DNA of 64,000 nt. Origin: Marsupella aquatica (lineage: Eukaryota > Marchantiophyta). Both the position numbers and the translations under genes were made by a program. The first letter of the stretch is position 1. Every line of letters starts with the position of its first letter. The stretch is taken from NCBI GenBank assembly GCA_973895155.1, contig OZ316893.1, positions 21,204,001 to 21,268,000 on the forward strand. The letters run 5' to 3'. Of the stretch, positions 1 to 12,760 are shown piece by piece. The notes below the pieces were generated by a model that did not search any database, was not told where the DNA came from, and saw only the letters and a program-made list of their open reading frames with translations.

Positions 1-1208
1 AAAATCGTATTGAGCAAAAAGTGTTGTATAGTAAAAGATATCATCGCTCCAAAAAAGGGGCCTTCGGTTTTGGGTTTTTTCAAATTGGTTTTGAATCTTA
101 ACAACCCCACCCCGCCCCTTGATTCTAAGTCTCCTTTACTTAGTTTTTGGAAAATGTGTCACTCTTTCCCTCCCCTAAATGTTTCTTTTTGGTTCATTCA
201 TTCTCTTTGGTCAGATTCTTTATTTATTTTTGGGGCACTGCAAATTCAAAATGCTACCATTGGGTAAAAAGGCAGAATATTGTATTATAATTATAATTAT
301 ATAATTATATATTAGTTCAATTCATACTTAGTTAACATTCTCAGGAGTGGGAAAAAATTAAGCGATGCCTTGAAGGAACACGATTCTGACTGCATTGGGG
401 TAGGTGAATTGATTACTTGCTAAATCATTTTACCCTCAAGAAAAAAAATTAAAATCAATAACTTGGTCGAGATAAAATGATAAAATGGGTAATTGGAGCA
501 CTGATGTATTTTCACATTTGCCAAAATGCTAGGAAAGACCCTTGCAACTAGGACAGACTGCAGCAACATTCTCGTTCTGTTCATATAATGCATATGAGAT
601 TTATGGGTAAATTATGGGAGAGAAAACCAGACTATCTTTGAAATTTGTTGATCTCTCTATTCTCAATAAAAATTGACTATTTTAGGCTCATTGCAAAGAT
701 CTTCCAAGCTGGTTTTAACAAGGCAAGAATAACCCTAGAACCTAATCCATATGAAACTCAAAGTTAGTTGCTTAAAAAAAATAGAGGCAAAAAATTTTAA
801 ATAGTGAGTGATTTATAATCTCTAAAATTTACTCCCCAGATTTTTCATGAAAACTAAAAATATTACACTGTTCACTATAATTAGTTTTATGCAAGAATTA
901 GTGTTAGTAAAAAATTAGTGTTTTTGAGTCCAAGTGACACTAATTTTTGTCTATTTTCAAAACAGATGTTTTCACTTTAGTTTAAATTTCTTGTAAAAGA
1001 ATGGATTATCTTTAGTCAAAAATAACACTATTTGTTGTGTATTTTTCAAAATAGTATTTTTTCTCTATTGTGTCACTCTTAAGACCATAGTAACACTAAT
1101 CCATGTATGCAAAAATAGTGTTACCATAATAAGTGTGACTGACATTAATTCACAAGTAGACCCTGAAAATGAGAGCTCACGAATTAGTGTTAGTTATACT
1201 AATTATTA
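1..1208. other. AT-rich DNA without a recognisable gene
   Basis: No open frame in this stretch has a recognisable domain. The longest (85 codons near the left edge) runs through low-complexity T-rich sequence. A simple AT tract lies at about 281-313. Several scattered copies of an ATTAGTGTTAGT-like word and its complement occur between about 890 and 1200; a related AATTAGTGTGA-like word recurs near 32850-32930. This may be a decayed repeat, but I cannot define its ends. Confidence 0.5.
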
Positions 1209-1372
1209 TTACGGACCCCACTAGAGGTCCCTTCCAAAATTCCTGGCACCACAATGTGCCACGTTAACAACAACCGCAACGAACAAGACTCGTCAGTTTT
1301 GTGAATCAAACTTATAATTTTCATTCGTGTTTGTGTCAATTTGGGTGTAAATTTTGGGACACCATGCCGTAA
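1209..1372 (+). mobile_element. Small TTACGG-ended element, copy 1 (MITE-like)
   Basis: This 164-bp unit starts TTACGGACCCCA and ends CACCATGCCGTAA, so its outermost six bases (TTACGG/CCGTAA) are inverted repeats. Two further copies lie in this window (12761-13175, same orientation; 16002-16160, opposite orientation) and share both ends and much of the interior. It encodes nothing. Short inverted ends, small size and several dispersed copies fit a miniature non-autonomous DNA transposon. I see no convincing target-site duplication, so the superfamily is unknown. Confidence 0.6.
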
Positions 1373-4339
1373 AAAGAAAAGTAAAAAATTGGAAATGCAA
1401 AGAGCAAGACAGTTAAAACCGTCACTATGTAACCGGTTTAGTTACATTTCCAATTTTAAAACTTCAATTCAAAGATTTATAAAAAGTATTTTTCATATAA
1501 TAAATAATGGCTAGTAAGTAACTTGATAATTTCCTTGCTAAACCGCAACTCCCGGTATGTAAGGACCTCTCGTATTGTACGGCCATTAATGCTGGGAAGA
1601 GCCATAGAAACCCAGGATCGGGGAGGAGGAATGACTGGAATCTTGAAAGTTCATCGAACTTTATACTCAAAACTATTTATTCATTCTCAAAAACAAAAAA
1701 TACCCAGTCGTAGATCTCATTGAGATCTTTCTTTTGCACCCTAGATCGCCTCCTAACATGGATGAATAAGATTTCTAGAGGCATTACAAAATGGACGGCA
1801 AAGATCGTAAAATCAACAAAATCGAAGGCTAGGAAGGCTTGGATTTGTTTAATTTTTCATTTGAAAAATATTAACCCATTTGCAAAACGGACAGAACCCA
1901 TCCATAGATCTATTTGAGATCTTTCTTTTGAGCCATAGATTGGCCATTATGATGGACGGACGAGATTTCCGAAGATAAAAAATGGAGACAGCTCAGATCA
2001 ACTCTTCCCCCTGATCTTATTAGCCAAGTGGTCCATGAACTAATTAATAATATAGATACTTTAGACAAATATTTCCAAGTTACTATTTAACGTCGAACTT
2101 TGTTATTGAAAATTCATTTTGTGAACGCCAAAGTTCTCGAGGTCCACAGGGGTTGCATGGTTTACAAGCAAAGTGCATCATTTCCAAAGACGGGGAGTGA
2201 GAGGCCTGGGCTTTTGGTTTTCCCTGCAGAGGACAGGTGTTTGCGGGCTGCCAATTGACGGCAGACCCAGTACAATGGACCAATCAAAGAGCAACAGCTT
2301 CGCTTCCTTGTGTATCTCCATCATAATTGCTGCATTTCCGACCTATCCATCAGGCTTTTTAGCATAGATGGCTACCATTCATCCAAAGTGGCCAGACACA
2401 AAGAGCCTGGAGAACCACCGCGAGACGGCCTGCTTTGCTCGCAGGGGATGAAAAGATTGTACTGTAAAGTAGTCCAATCACAACAAACAATATTGTACTG
2501 TATTGTATGTTAAAACAGAAAAAGAATTCATAAAAACTAGTATGTGGGTCCAGCTCAATTCTATTGGGTGGATCAGATTGCCAATGTGAATTCAATAGAG
2601 TATTGTATATAAGCTAGATCACATTGTCAAAGTTCATTCAAAGGAGCACATTTTTTTTTATTTTTTATTCAAAGGAGTGTTCTATGTAAGTTAGATCAGA
2701 TTGCCAAAGTGCATTGAAAGGAGTGTTATAAATTTGTCATTTTAAATTCATGCGCATAAAATTTAATTTTGTAGGAATGACATCTAAAGCTCATCTACAA
2801 TAATAAGAGGATGTGACAAGAAAAATGATGGTTTGGATTGAACTACTATTTGCAAATATCTATGATATTATCTTGGGCAACTTAGTTTGAAGATTCAATT
2901 CTTGGGGGGTTGACTATCAAAAATATTAGGAACCACATGCAATCCAAAATATGTATTTTTCATATGAAGCAAAAGAAAGTATTACAAACCCATGTTTGTA
3001 GAATATTTTCTAATATATACCTTTTAAAAATTAAAATAGGTCATTAATATTGAAAATAAAAATTAGTTTTGGAATATACCCGTTATAAAATAAGTTTGTT
3101 TATATTAGACTAGTATCACACATGGTACCCCAAAATATACACTAAGTTAATCCCCCAAGACTCAATCTATTAATATATACTAATAAAATAAAATTATCAT
3201 TATTATCCTAATGATCGTGGCAAGTGGAAACAAAGACAAAAACCATAAGTGTAGAATAATCATAGGTGTTGGAGAGAGATGTCATATAGAGCAATTTTCA
3301 TAGGAGTATGAGCACTTACTTTCTTGCATGATATGGAATATGTAATCAATTGTACTTTATGATGTTATTTTGTTATTTTGTCTTATTATTAAATGTAGCT
3401 TTCTCCATTATGTAGAGATTATAACTCTAATAAACTGAACAAAAATAGGTTGGATAGGAGATTTAGTGATGTAGTTTCAATGTTTAGGGACTAATTTGTT
3501 GTGTTTGTGCAGGTTGATTGGAGGTTGAACTCACAACTCTTTTGGTGTGCCTAGGAAGATCATAGTGGGGTTTATAGCATACTTCAGGCTAGGTGGTAGT
3601 ATGGTTTGCAGGAAACATTCAAGCTTGGAGGCGGACATCAAGTAGCACAGTACTTTTCATATGGCTCTCATCATGTGACCCAGACAGGTTTGTAGAATTG
3701 CATGTTTTGTTGAATAATTACAATTTGTATAGATTTTATTAGTTGTGAAGTGGCTCAATGTCCCTATCAATGGTTCAGCCCCCCTCTTCACCCTTTCTTG
3801 AGATGAACAATTTACTCTTGGTTGCTAGACAAACTTGCGAGAGTTTACAATTATTTGACAATCAATAGCAAGCTCAACTTCTCACAACACTTGAAATACA
3901 GGTTTGCCTTCTTTCTCTTCTCTCCTTATGGTCAAGAAGTGTGATTGCTAATGTATTTGTGATAAACCTATATCAAACATTTGTTCAGTTCCAAGATCTC
4001 ACCTTAGTCTATTGATTTATGATAATTATTTCTTGAAAAAAGAAAGTGAAAAGTTCTAATTTGCAACATTCTGATATCAGATCTAAACTTAGTGAACTGT
4101 TTGACCTGAAAATTGGAGTTTCATATTTTACTTGTAAATGCTTTTCCAAATCTTGACAACTGAAAAAATGTAAGTGTTGATACTCTATCTAAGGAACTTT
4201 GCTACAAAGAAAGGCATAAGATCAAAGACTTTAGATTGAGAGTTATTTCCTTTTGAAATTCCTTTTCCATTAGAAATAGCAAAAGCAAGATCAGCATTTG
4301 ATACTACTCTTAACATAACATGTCTTTACGTTAAAAATT
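1373..4339. other. Intergenic AT-rich DNA with minor repeats
   Basis: No gene is recognised here. The stretch contains a diverged direct repeat (listed separately at 1702-1985). It also has two similar segments around 2585-2725, built on AAAGGAGTGTT and GATCAGATTGCCAAAG words, that look like an old local duplication. The rest is AT-rich with stop codons in all frames. Nothing resembles a splice-connected coding region. Confidence 0.5.
1702..1985 (+). repeat. Diverged direct repeat, spacing 194 bp
   Basis: Two segments of about 90 bp, beginning near 1702 and 1896, share a GAGATCTTTCTTTTG core, a following CTAGAT/ATAGAT stretch and a GATG..GATTTC block. They read in the same direction at a spacing of 194 bp. 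The copies are clearly diverged. There is no sign of coding potential. Confidence 0.55.
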
Positions 4340-4625
4340 AATAAGATCACAAGTTAAGGCATCTTGGTGCCCACATATGCAAGGGTCGGTGTACTGTTTG
4401 ACCCCAATTGTAACTTTAAAATTGATAAGGCTACAAGTTAAGGCATTCTGGTGCGCACATCCACGAGGCTCGGTGTACTGTTTGACCCCAATTGTAACTT
4501 TAAAATTGATAAGGCTACAAGTTAAGGCATTCTGGTGCACACATCCGCAAGGGTCGGTGTACTGTTTGACCCCAATTGTAACTTTGAAATTGATAAGGTT
4601 ATAAGTTAAGACATTAAGGTGCACA
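4340..4625 (+). repeat. 84-bp tandem repeat array, about 3.4 units
   Basis: The word TCGGTGTACTGTTTGACC recurs at about 4386, 4470 and 4554, an exact 84-bp period. The flanking text (CAATTGTAACTTTAAAATTGATAAGG and AAGTTAAGGCATTCTGGTGC blocks, each abbreviated here) repeats with it, with partial units at both sides. Because 84 is divisible by three, one frame stays open across the array on each strand (75 and 97 codons). Those frames are a by-product of the repeat and not evidence of a gene. Units 2 and 3 are nearly identical, so the expansion is fairly recent. Confidence 0.9.
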
Positions 4626-7600
4626 CATCCTTAAGTAAACTTAGAGTAACTAAGATTGGATTAAGACAGAGTTAAAATATCCATATATTTTTAACTCACA
4701 ATTTGGAGCTGAGTTTTAGCTCCAATTTAGCTTTAGATTCCCCTAGCTTTCCTCTATCCCATAGAGAATGTTAAGCCCATTTGGTTGAGTAGAACAAAAA
4801 TGAATCGTTTTAGAGATCCATGTTGATTTTGGCTTCAACTTAGTTGACTCACATTACTGGCCGGCCCATATTTAATGATTACTCTTTCCCAGTTTTTGAG
4901 TGACAACTAGCTTAGATTTGACATGCCTTATACTTCTCACACACATTACTATTCTTGCATGCGCTTCCATTCTTGCACACATGGCAATTCTTACACAAGT
5001 TACTTTATTGTGCATCACCCACGTTGCACAACTCTCATCATTGATCAACAAACATCAATGACTAAGACTAGCTTGTTATGGGTCCAGTTAGAGACTCTTG
5101 CAAATTTGTAAATTCAGAGAAAATTTCACATCATCCATTAATTTTTATCCGTTGGATTTTACTTATCAATGGTGGAGATTGTGCAACTTGTCATAACACT
5201 TGTGTGACCATTGAAGACATATGTGTGACAACTGTGAAGAAAATGTTGGGGTTCATTTGTAGGAATGATACACACTCTTTGATGTCAAATTTAAACAAAA
5301 CTTGGATAGTACTTGGGGCACTAAAATAAAATAATAATCTGGACCTTCTGAACAAAAATAAAAAGAAATTGTAGCTTATTGTCTAAGCTTTGCTAATAAT
5401 TAGATGGCAAGTCCCTTATTGTCTCTTTGCAATTTCACCCACAAATTTTGTTGGCCTGGTATGAACAGTCTAGTAGTACCATCTTGCCTGGCTCCCATTC
5501 CACTCCCAAATTTAGTTGGCCCCACTTCAACCATCTACTGTAGATTGAACAACATGAAAATATAAAGAGGGGCCATTCTTTGAAACAGTACTCAAATCAC
5601 GGGATAGGAACAATCCATATTTACCAAACATTTTAGAATACAATTCTAATTAAGCATGCGCTCAAGTATGGGGTTGTCTTAACGTAACAGGTGACCTTTA
5701 AGGAGAGAGTTTTCTTTGGCAATTCTATCCATGTCCAAACATGCTGGGAGGCTATGGCCATGAGCTAGTCCAGTTTAAATCGCGGAATACATTCACAGCA
5801 AATCCAGCAATCGTCAAATGGATGCAATACCCATGGGACTAAAATGGTTTTTTTCACTCCATGTGGAGCAACCTTTCCCTTATTAATCAAAGGGCCAAAA
5901 ATCATATCTACAGTTGTAATTAAGTCTCGAGCTTGGGAGTAATAAAAGGGATGTTGCCTTGTCAAAGCGATAATAGTTCCGAATGGGCAAGAATAAATTC
6001 GTATCAACACTTATCTTGTTACCCAGGAAAGGTGGTGATCCAAACGGATATTCAATAGCCTTTTGTAATAGTGCGAGCATAGGTACTGCATATGGATTTT
6101 ATCATAGAGATGGTGCTTGCCCAAAGGAATGATATCCCCTTGCGCTAATAATTTTACAGTTTAGATGCATCCTTCATGAGAACTTTTGCCCCTTTCCTAG
6201 CTCGGGTACGTCTCAGAAAAGTGATGATTATAAAACGGAAAAAGAAAAGCAATGATCAAGCCATGAATAAATTGTTCATAATAATTATTTCAAAGTGTGC
6301 CTGACTCATTTCCCATGCAAAAATCATCCAATATTGTATTATTATGGAAGTCGATCTGAACAAGCTTTGAACAACGAGTCGATTGCATGCAGCAATGGAG
6401 TGCTTTTCTGTGGGTCCCCCTTCCCTGGGCCGCCCGTAAGTGGGGCAGACTGCACTTTCTCTAACTACTACCGTACTGATTCAGTGCATTCATTTTGAAG
6501 GCATAGTAATTCGTGGGTAAAATTATTCCATGTCAAACTACGGTCTGTCTTATTGGCCAGGAATGTTCGAGCACCACGATACGGTGGTGTGCTCTCATTC
6601 CATCACTTTATGTTTACCTCGACTTGACATGCTGATGTAGCCAATAGTCTTACTGTAGTGGTTGGATCCAGTAGACAATTAGAGTATGCAAAGAGACAAA
6701 ACATACTCGTATAGGGCGCAGGGTGGTGGAAGGAAGACTGAGTTAGACTTCGTGTAACCAAAGCACGGTTTGGTAACCAACCTGGCTTTTTCTCACAGAT
6801 ACAAAATACCCGGGACGTAAGCACACAGCTCCCCCCTATGTGCACTGGATTTCCTCATCACTGTTGCTGAAATTGGGGCTTGGATTATTATTTTCTACCT
6901 TGAATCCGAAACCAAGATTGCCCCATGAGGCGCTCATCAATTGGAGAGGTGGTCATTGGCATTCCAAGTAGCGGCAAAATGTTGTACTCCATTATTAAGT
7001 AGGACTCTTTGTTTGTTGGGAGCACCTTAGGACCAGTTCTGGATAATATTTCAGCCATCTGGTTAACCTGCCAATGAGTAATACATTGACCCAAGGTAAT
7101 TCAGCTAGATCTGTATGTGTTAAGCAGCCTAGTTTTTTTCGTCCCATTCCAGGGTAAGATCTGGCATGTCAATCAGCCCTTGAAATAACTCAAACGTGTA
7201 CTCACTGCACTGTTTAGGGTTGTGAGGCACAAACGTAGGGTGTGGAGCTCCTCAGTGTAGCATTTACGGAGGCCATGCTGGGAGGGACGCAAAACTTGCA
7301 TCCCTGGCTTTGACTTGGATTCCCCTGGGGTTCTTGTCACATGCACCTGGTCGTATGGATCTGGGAAAAGAAAGAAAGCAACACAATTCACACTACAATT
7401 TGCACCAATGTACTGCAAACGGCCCTTTGTTGGAGTCACCTCAGTTGCAAGCGAGCAAATGGTCATTTCTTCTTTGGCCTTTGCTTTATAGTCCCATTGA
7501 TGTCATCGTCTAGTATTGCAAAATGATGTTGAAAATGGGATGGAAGAATAGGGTTGGGTACAATTCTTGAATTTTCAACAACACTTCCTTCTTCCCCTCA

Positions 7601-8873
7601 TAAGCACATGACAAGAGCTTTTCAGTGCTTTCATTATGTACGTTCTTTGAGTTTTGAAGCTCGACGTCGGAGACTACGGTGTAGCTGGCCCGTTTCAGTG
7701 CAGAGAAACTCTCTTATTAAGCTTGAAGAACTATTGTAGACTCGAAAGCATTTCCCCTCAGACTCCTGCTCTCGCATCAAACTTTCTGGTAGTGATGCAG
7801 AAATGACAAACAGTTGCTTTGCATGCCATGCTTGGCAATGAAGCACGGAGATGGGAAGCTTGCAATACCGGTACCGGATGACCAAATCTTTAGGGGGAGA
7901 TAGATACAGGTCGAGCTTCTTTACTATACGCAGACTAGAGGACAGTAAAGTACCAACTGTACGAAGATGCAGTACGCACCTGCCCAATCGAAGAAATAAT
8001 GGATGCATAGGAGAGAGGGATATGGATAGGATGTTCTGTTTTCAGGCCAGGTTTTCAGAACCATATACCCGAATTATTGATCACAGAGAAATTGTGGTTT
8101 TCGAGGTTAAAGGGAGGAAAGGAACCCATTAGAGATAAATTCTGGGATTGTCTAGCAAGTGATTTATTGGGTTTTTTAGTCTTTGGGACTATGTCTTCTG
8201 GTTTGGCATTCCTGTCTTTTTGGCAGTGTGATATATAGCAAGTGATCAAGAAGTCTCAACTCAACGGTTTATTCTGAAGATAATTGGGGAAGATCCTTGC
8301 TAACGATTTGCTTGAATTCTTGGGTGGAGACACTTTATAAATAATAAGAAAATTACAAGCAGCCGCCACAAACAGATCATATGCTACTATTTTAAAGGGT
8401 GGCATTACCAGGTGTTCCCCAGGGGAGCACTTGTGACCTTTTTTCACAAAGTAAACTTGAGGGGCACTTCTTGTTCTAAAGATAAACTCCAGGCCCCAAA
8501 AAAAATTGAAATGAAATTTAATAAGTGCAAATGCATTTAGTGAAGGAGCTAAAATTTCTAAATGTTTGGACCACCTCAGGAAGTGGTCTAAAATTCTAGC
8601 ATGATAACAGTGTATACCAGGATTTACTTGGGCCAATTGTTTGCCATGTAAGACTGGTGGAAACCATACCTGATGGTCTTGGTCTAGATACAGATTCCAA
8701 AGGCGATCTGTTTGGCCATTGGTTTGCAATGCTCTGGCCTGTATTCTTCATGGCAACCCTTGCATGATCATCCTAGCTATCTTGGCCACTTTCATGGTCT
8801 GTACAAAAAAGATGTCAATAATTTTATGGGATGTTAGTAAGTGTCTGGGCAATGCAAATCAATCCAAGATTTG
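4626..8873. other. Intergenic DNA, no supportable gene
   Basis: Several open frames of 60-157 codons occur, mostly on the minus strand (for example 5765-6010, 7173-7466, 7634-8008 and 8256-8729). None shows a domain or motif I know. None connects through convincing splice sites into a longer protein. The longest, 8256-8729, begins only at a TTG. The stretch may include decayed genes or mobile DNA, perhaps the missing 3' end of the Helitron-type unit that follows, but I cannot show this. Confidence 0.4.
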
Positions 8874-11800
8874 TTACATTAGGGTTTTATTATTTTGAAT
8901 ATTGGATTTTGAAAGCAACGTGAAGGAGAGAGACTGGAGAATCATTGCCTGAACGGATGTCGGTGGAGAGATTGCTGCGTTGCTATTTGTTGGCATCATC
9001 TCGCGTGACTGCAAAGATGTTTTACTTGCCTTGTTGCTCTTGGTGGTTGGCACCTGCTCCTTGAACACAAAAAACGGATAGGTCGAACACTCTGAAGTCA
9101 GGCGGCAAGAAGTTTCCAACAATGCGCATCAAATGTTCTGTTCGTGACTCTACTCAACATGATGTAGACAAGCCCCAGTGTGAATGCACTATTTATCTCT
9201 AATATGGCCTTGCCTGCTACCGTGCAACCTTGGCTTTTGTGACCTGTTATTGTGTAGCCGAGCATGAGAGAGAACGTCAATTTGCAACAGGTTTCTAGTC
9301 CGGAGATGAACTTGTTCTCATGAACTATGCGACTGATTTTCATGACTCAATGGTTGAAAAACAGTCTCACAAAAATTTCCATTTTGCCATCAGCTTGTCA
9401 TGATGTCCTCCACGATTCTGCCATTGCCATTCATGGCTTGCTTGATGTTAGGTGGATTTGTTTGACGTGGCGTTGGTAAGTATTGGGATGACCACAATTT
9501 CTTGGGTGGCAAAATAACTCTAGAAAGTTAGGTTGTTTAGTTGTCAACTGTTTCTCTATGTGTGCATATCACGGTCATAGAGGCATCGATGAGCTTCTTG
9601 TTTGGATATGTAACATTGTCCCATGCATGCATTGATTGATTCTTGAGTGGGGAGGCTCATATGAATGGCATTTAGGAACTCCATGAACTTTCTGTCTGTG
9701 CTTTGACTGAGCACTGTGCTGAGGTAAAAGTTTTGCATGGTCACAAAATATGGCGACAACGAGGGGTGGCACAATCTGCATATGTCATTGGTGTTGTGGG
9801 TGCACATTGGAGGCAATTGGCACATGTCTCCAACCAGGATGACCATGCTCGTCCTAGAGTGTCTCGTGTAGCCTCATGGAGGTGCAGTGCAACAATTTGG
9901 GTGTCAACATGCTTGCCTCATCTACGATGAACACGTCATTGTTTCTCAAGATCTGGTAGTGGGGGCTGGTGATGTACAGAGGTTGGAGCTCTCCGTATAT
10001 TGGAATTTTGAACAAGGTATGGATTGTCATGGCATTGCGTGAAGGTTTATGGCAACTGCGCCGGTGGTGGCACACATTCTCATCGCCCTCCTTTCAATCT
10101 CTTGTATTTGTCCATGTACAAGATGAAGAAAGCCTTGCCTGATCCCGGATTGTTGTTGATCATGAACAAACTGCTTTGGATGTCCTTCAGGGCCTCAAAC
10201 ACTTTGTTTTGGTCCGGAGTCAAGTTGATGATCAGGAGAGTTTTGTCTTGGAGGACCATGTCCATTGGTTTAAGTATGGCAATGGTAGGGATTGTTTGGA
10301 ATATTGTCGCATCATTGAAAATTTTGGGAGGAAGATTCTTGCTCAAGTCCTATAGCAGGTGGGATGTGTGATGGGTCGAGTAGAGATGCAATGCGCAATA
10401 CTTGAGAACCAACTTGTGTATGTTGCTGACATTGTAAATTATCAACTTCCAGTGTATGCACTCGTGCAAGTAGCTCCACATGTCGCTTATGGGCCTAAGG
10501 AGAATTTTGCCTATCGCACAAAATCTCATGCCCTTCTAGAGGAAGTTGTAGAAGAAGCCATTCATCTTGTATATTGGGTGGTACTCAAATGAGAATATTA
10601 CAAGTCTACCCATGATCCTATACACAAAGTTGCCTTGCAGGTCCTTGCAAACATAGTCTTTGTTGGTCTTTCTCTTAAAGGTTAGGACCTCGTGGTTTGT
10701 GAAGTAGTTATGGAAGGACATTGGAAACATTGCCTTGAGTCTTTGCGCATAGAGTCTGTGAGAAACCGTCGGACTAGACAGCAATGCAGAACATGTGAGA
10801 GACACTCAATCAGACGCTATGCCAACGAGACACCCCAAGTGGAGAAACTCCTGAAGTATCCATAGCATATGAGAGTACATGTGAAGAATGAGGGAGAGAA
10901 TGCTCTCCCTCCAACCTATACCCACCAAGGAAGACTAAGATGTGTGAGCCTAATTAAGTGGATCTTATTCTATTTAACTAACCAAGAGCCAACTAACCCT
11001 AGTAAGGCCAAACAACCAGAAGTTGGGAACTAAGAGTACGTTAATTCCTAACAGAGTCTAGTGGTTTGGAAACATATCTTGGAGCACTTACGATAGATGG
11101 CGGACCTCAGTTCCAAAGGCGACGAGTCCAAGTAGGCAATTGTCTTGGAGCGATGGACAATGTTGATTTTGAGGCACCTTAGTGCTGCCTCCATGGTGCA
11201 CACGCTGCAAGACAGGATGGCTCCGTTGACCAGTTTGAGTTCGACTTTAGACAGGTTTTTGATTCCCATAGTGCATACATTGTTGACATTTAGCTGGAGC
11301 GGTCCCAAGGGCTTGCCTTTGAGAGCATACTTGAGCATATAGAATGACTAGGTTGCGTTTGTCACGCACTACAGGTTCATGTATGTGGGCACCCCATAGC
11401 AATAGCACAAGCGGGTGATATGACACAATGTTTTGGTGGTGGTCGCTTGGTCTGTGGTACCATAATTTTCCCATCGTCGGATTGATGGGGGTATCTTGTA
11501 GGCATAGACAATGCCTGAGTGAAAGACCCGGGGAAAGACCTCGTACTAGCTCTTGCTTGAAGTTGGGATCTTGTACAACACATCTTGAAGGATGTGCAGG
11601 TCGGAGTCAAAGGGTCAAAGTTCATGGACCTCCTGATCCCTTTTGCTTTCTTGTCTTTGATGATGTTATCTCCCGTGTTGTCTACTACGTTGGAACTTAG
11701 GACACATAGTCATAGTGACTGGTATGGTAGCTCGGCCAATGACACATATCTTTTGAAAAGTTTGTTGTTTGTTAGGTTCAGTTCCATGACCTTCTATTGC

Positions 11801-12548
11801 ATGATCTTGCCTCCATTATTGCACTCTAGAGTCTCAAGATTCCAAGATATCAACGCGCTATTGAGGAGGATTTGTATTTTGTAGAAACCTTGGGGGTCTC
11901 ACTGTATGGAGGCCTCGTCATCTCCTACGACATTTTTAGGCCTTGGACCCCCTAGATGTAAGAATTTTTTAAATTTTTTTACCCCTAAAAGTTAGAATAT
12001 TCTTGGAATATTCCAAATTCTAGATAAAAAATTCCCTTATGGACTTATAAGTCTCAAAATTAGATTAAAAAAACCCTATTATTTCTTAAGTCTTCCTTTA
12101 GAACCAATAAAATGAACTTAAAATTCTTTGTCACACATGATGTGCAATTTTGTGGAAGTGAAAGCCCCGAGGTAGAAACCCAAGTGGAAGCCATTGTACT
12201 TCTATTGATGCATACTTGACAGTCAATTAGCAAGAGCAATTGCATGTAGAATGGCTTTGCGGATAGGATGTAGATTGCATATTGTGGGGATATGAAGGTG
12301 TTTTTTTTAATCCGTCTAGGTTTTGTATGCATGTTGTGCAAACATTGATTGTTCCATTCTGAATCTTGATGTATTGATTCATGAATGCATTGCATATGCC
12401 ATACCGATGCCATGCTGATCTTTGAAACAATGGTGAATATCTTTTCAAGCCTTGAAGTGTTTCCATATTGAACGAGTCTACACATTCTGAATACCTTCAT
12501 GTCTGGGAGTGACTTTTGGCAGACTGCTTTCCATTCTTGGAGATACAA
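8874..12548 (-). pseudogene. Decayed Helitron-type Rep/PIF1 helicase gene
   Basis: In minus-strand order, the broken frames follow the order of plant Helitron proteins. A cysteine pair (VCTTCIQNL, about 12340) comes first. Near 11430 follows NIVSYHPLVLLLW..HIH, which resembles the VVPYNPYLL..HINVE block. Next is a KYALKGKP...ALRCLKINI block (11330-11100) resembling the EA-WR region. After the solo LTR comes IMGRLVIFSFE (about 10600). A PIF1-type helicase follows: PGSGKAFF in place of the Walker A GTGKT (about 10130), FIVDEASML as Walker B (about 9915), VILVGDMCQLPP (about 9830), TGHKSQG and YIMLSRVTNR (about 9230-9150). Stops and frame changes separate the blocks, and the Walker A threonine is replaced by alanine, so the gene is dead. 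I could not find the TC and CTRR termini with a 3' hairpin. A free-standing PIF1-like gene is less likely because of the upstream Rep-linked blocks. Confidence 0.8.
10757..11053 (-). mobile_element. Solo LTR (297 bp) inside the Helitron-type gene
   Basis: The unit begins TGTGAGAAAC and ends TTCCTAACA on the plus strand, that is TG...CA ends. It is flanked by a perfect 5-bp direct repeat, GAGTC, at 10752-10756 and 11054-11058. Orientation is assigned minus because TGTTAGG is the more typical LTR start. Removing the unit plus one GAGTC copy puts the helicase-gene frame on both sides (…TTRL then YAQR…) back in phase with no stop at the joint. This shows that the unit is a later insertion. There is no internal domain, so it is a solo LTR left by recombination between two LTRs, or else a very small non-autonomous element. 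No other copy was seen in the window. Confidence 0.88.
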
Positions 12549-12760
12549 ATGGGCTGAGGCCCATCCTTGATAGAACGAGTTTTGTGACTTGGCACGACGG
12601 ATGTTGCACGTGTTTGTGCCATAGGTCTCCTCTCAATTATTGTATGGCGGGGAAGTTTTTTGGAGCCCTATGCAAAGGATTATGAACTTGTCAATTCTCT
12701 TACTTAACTTCCAAGATTCATGCAAAAGTTGCATGATCAAATTACAAAAATGAGTAATTT

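Noticed and set aside
4331-4624. Apparent repeat protein (97 codons minus, 75 codons plus)
   Set aside because: Both frames are a consequence of the 84-bp period; the same repeat stays open on both strands.
5765-6080. Two overlapping minus-strand frames with protein-like text
   Set aside because: Amino-acid composition looks plausible, but I recognise no family and see no connecting exons.
8165-8240. Weak similarity to 52975-53045 (TTTGGGA..GGT.TCTGGTTT.GGCATT)
   Set aside because: Only about 55 bp of roughly 70 percent likeness by eye; too weak to call a dispersed repeat.
8256-8729. 157-codon open frame on the minus strand
   Set aside because: It starts at TTG, shows no motif and lies next to decayed Helitron DNA; probably chance or transposon debris.
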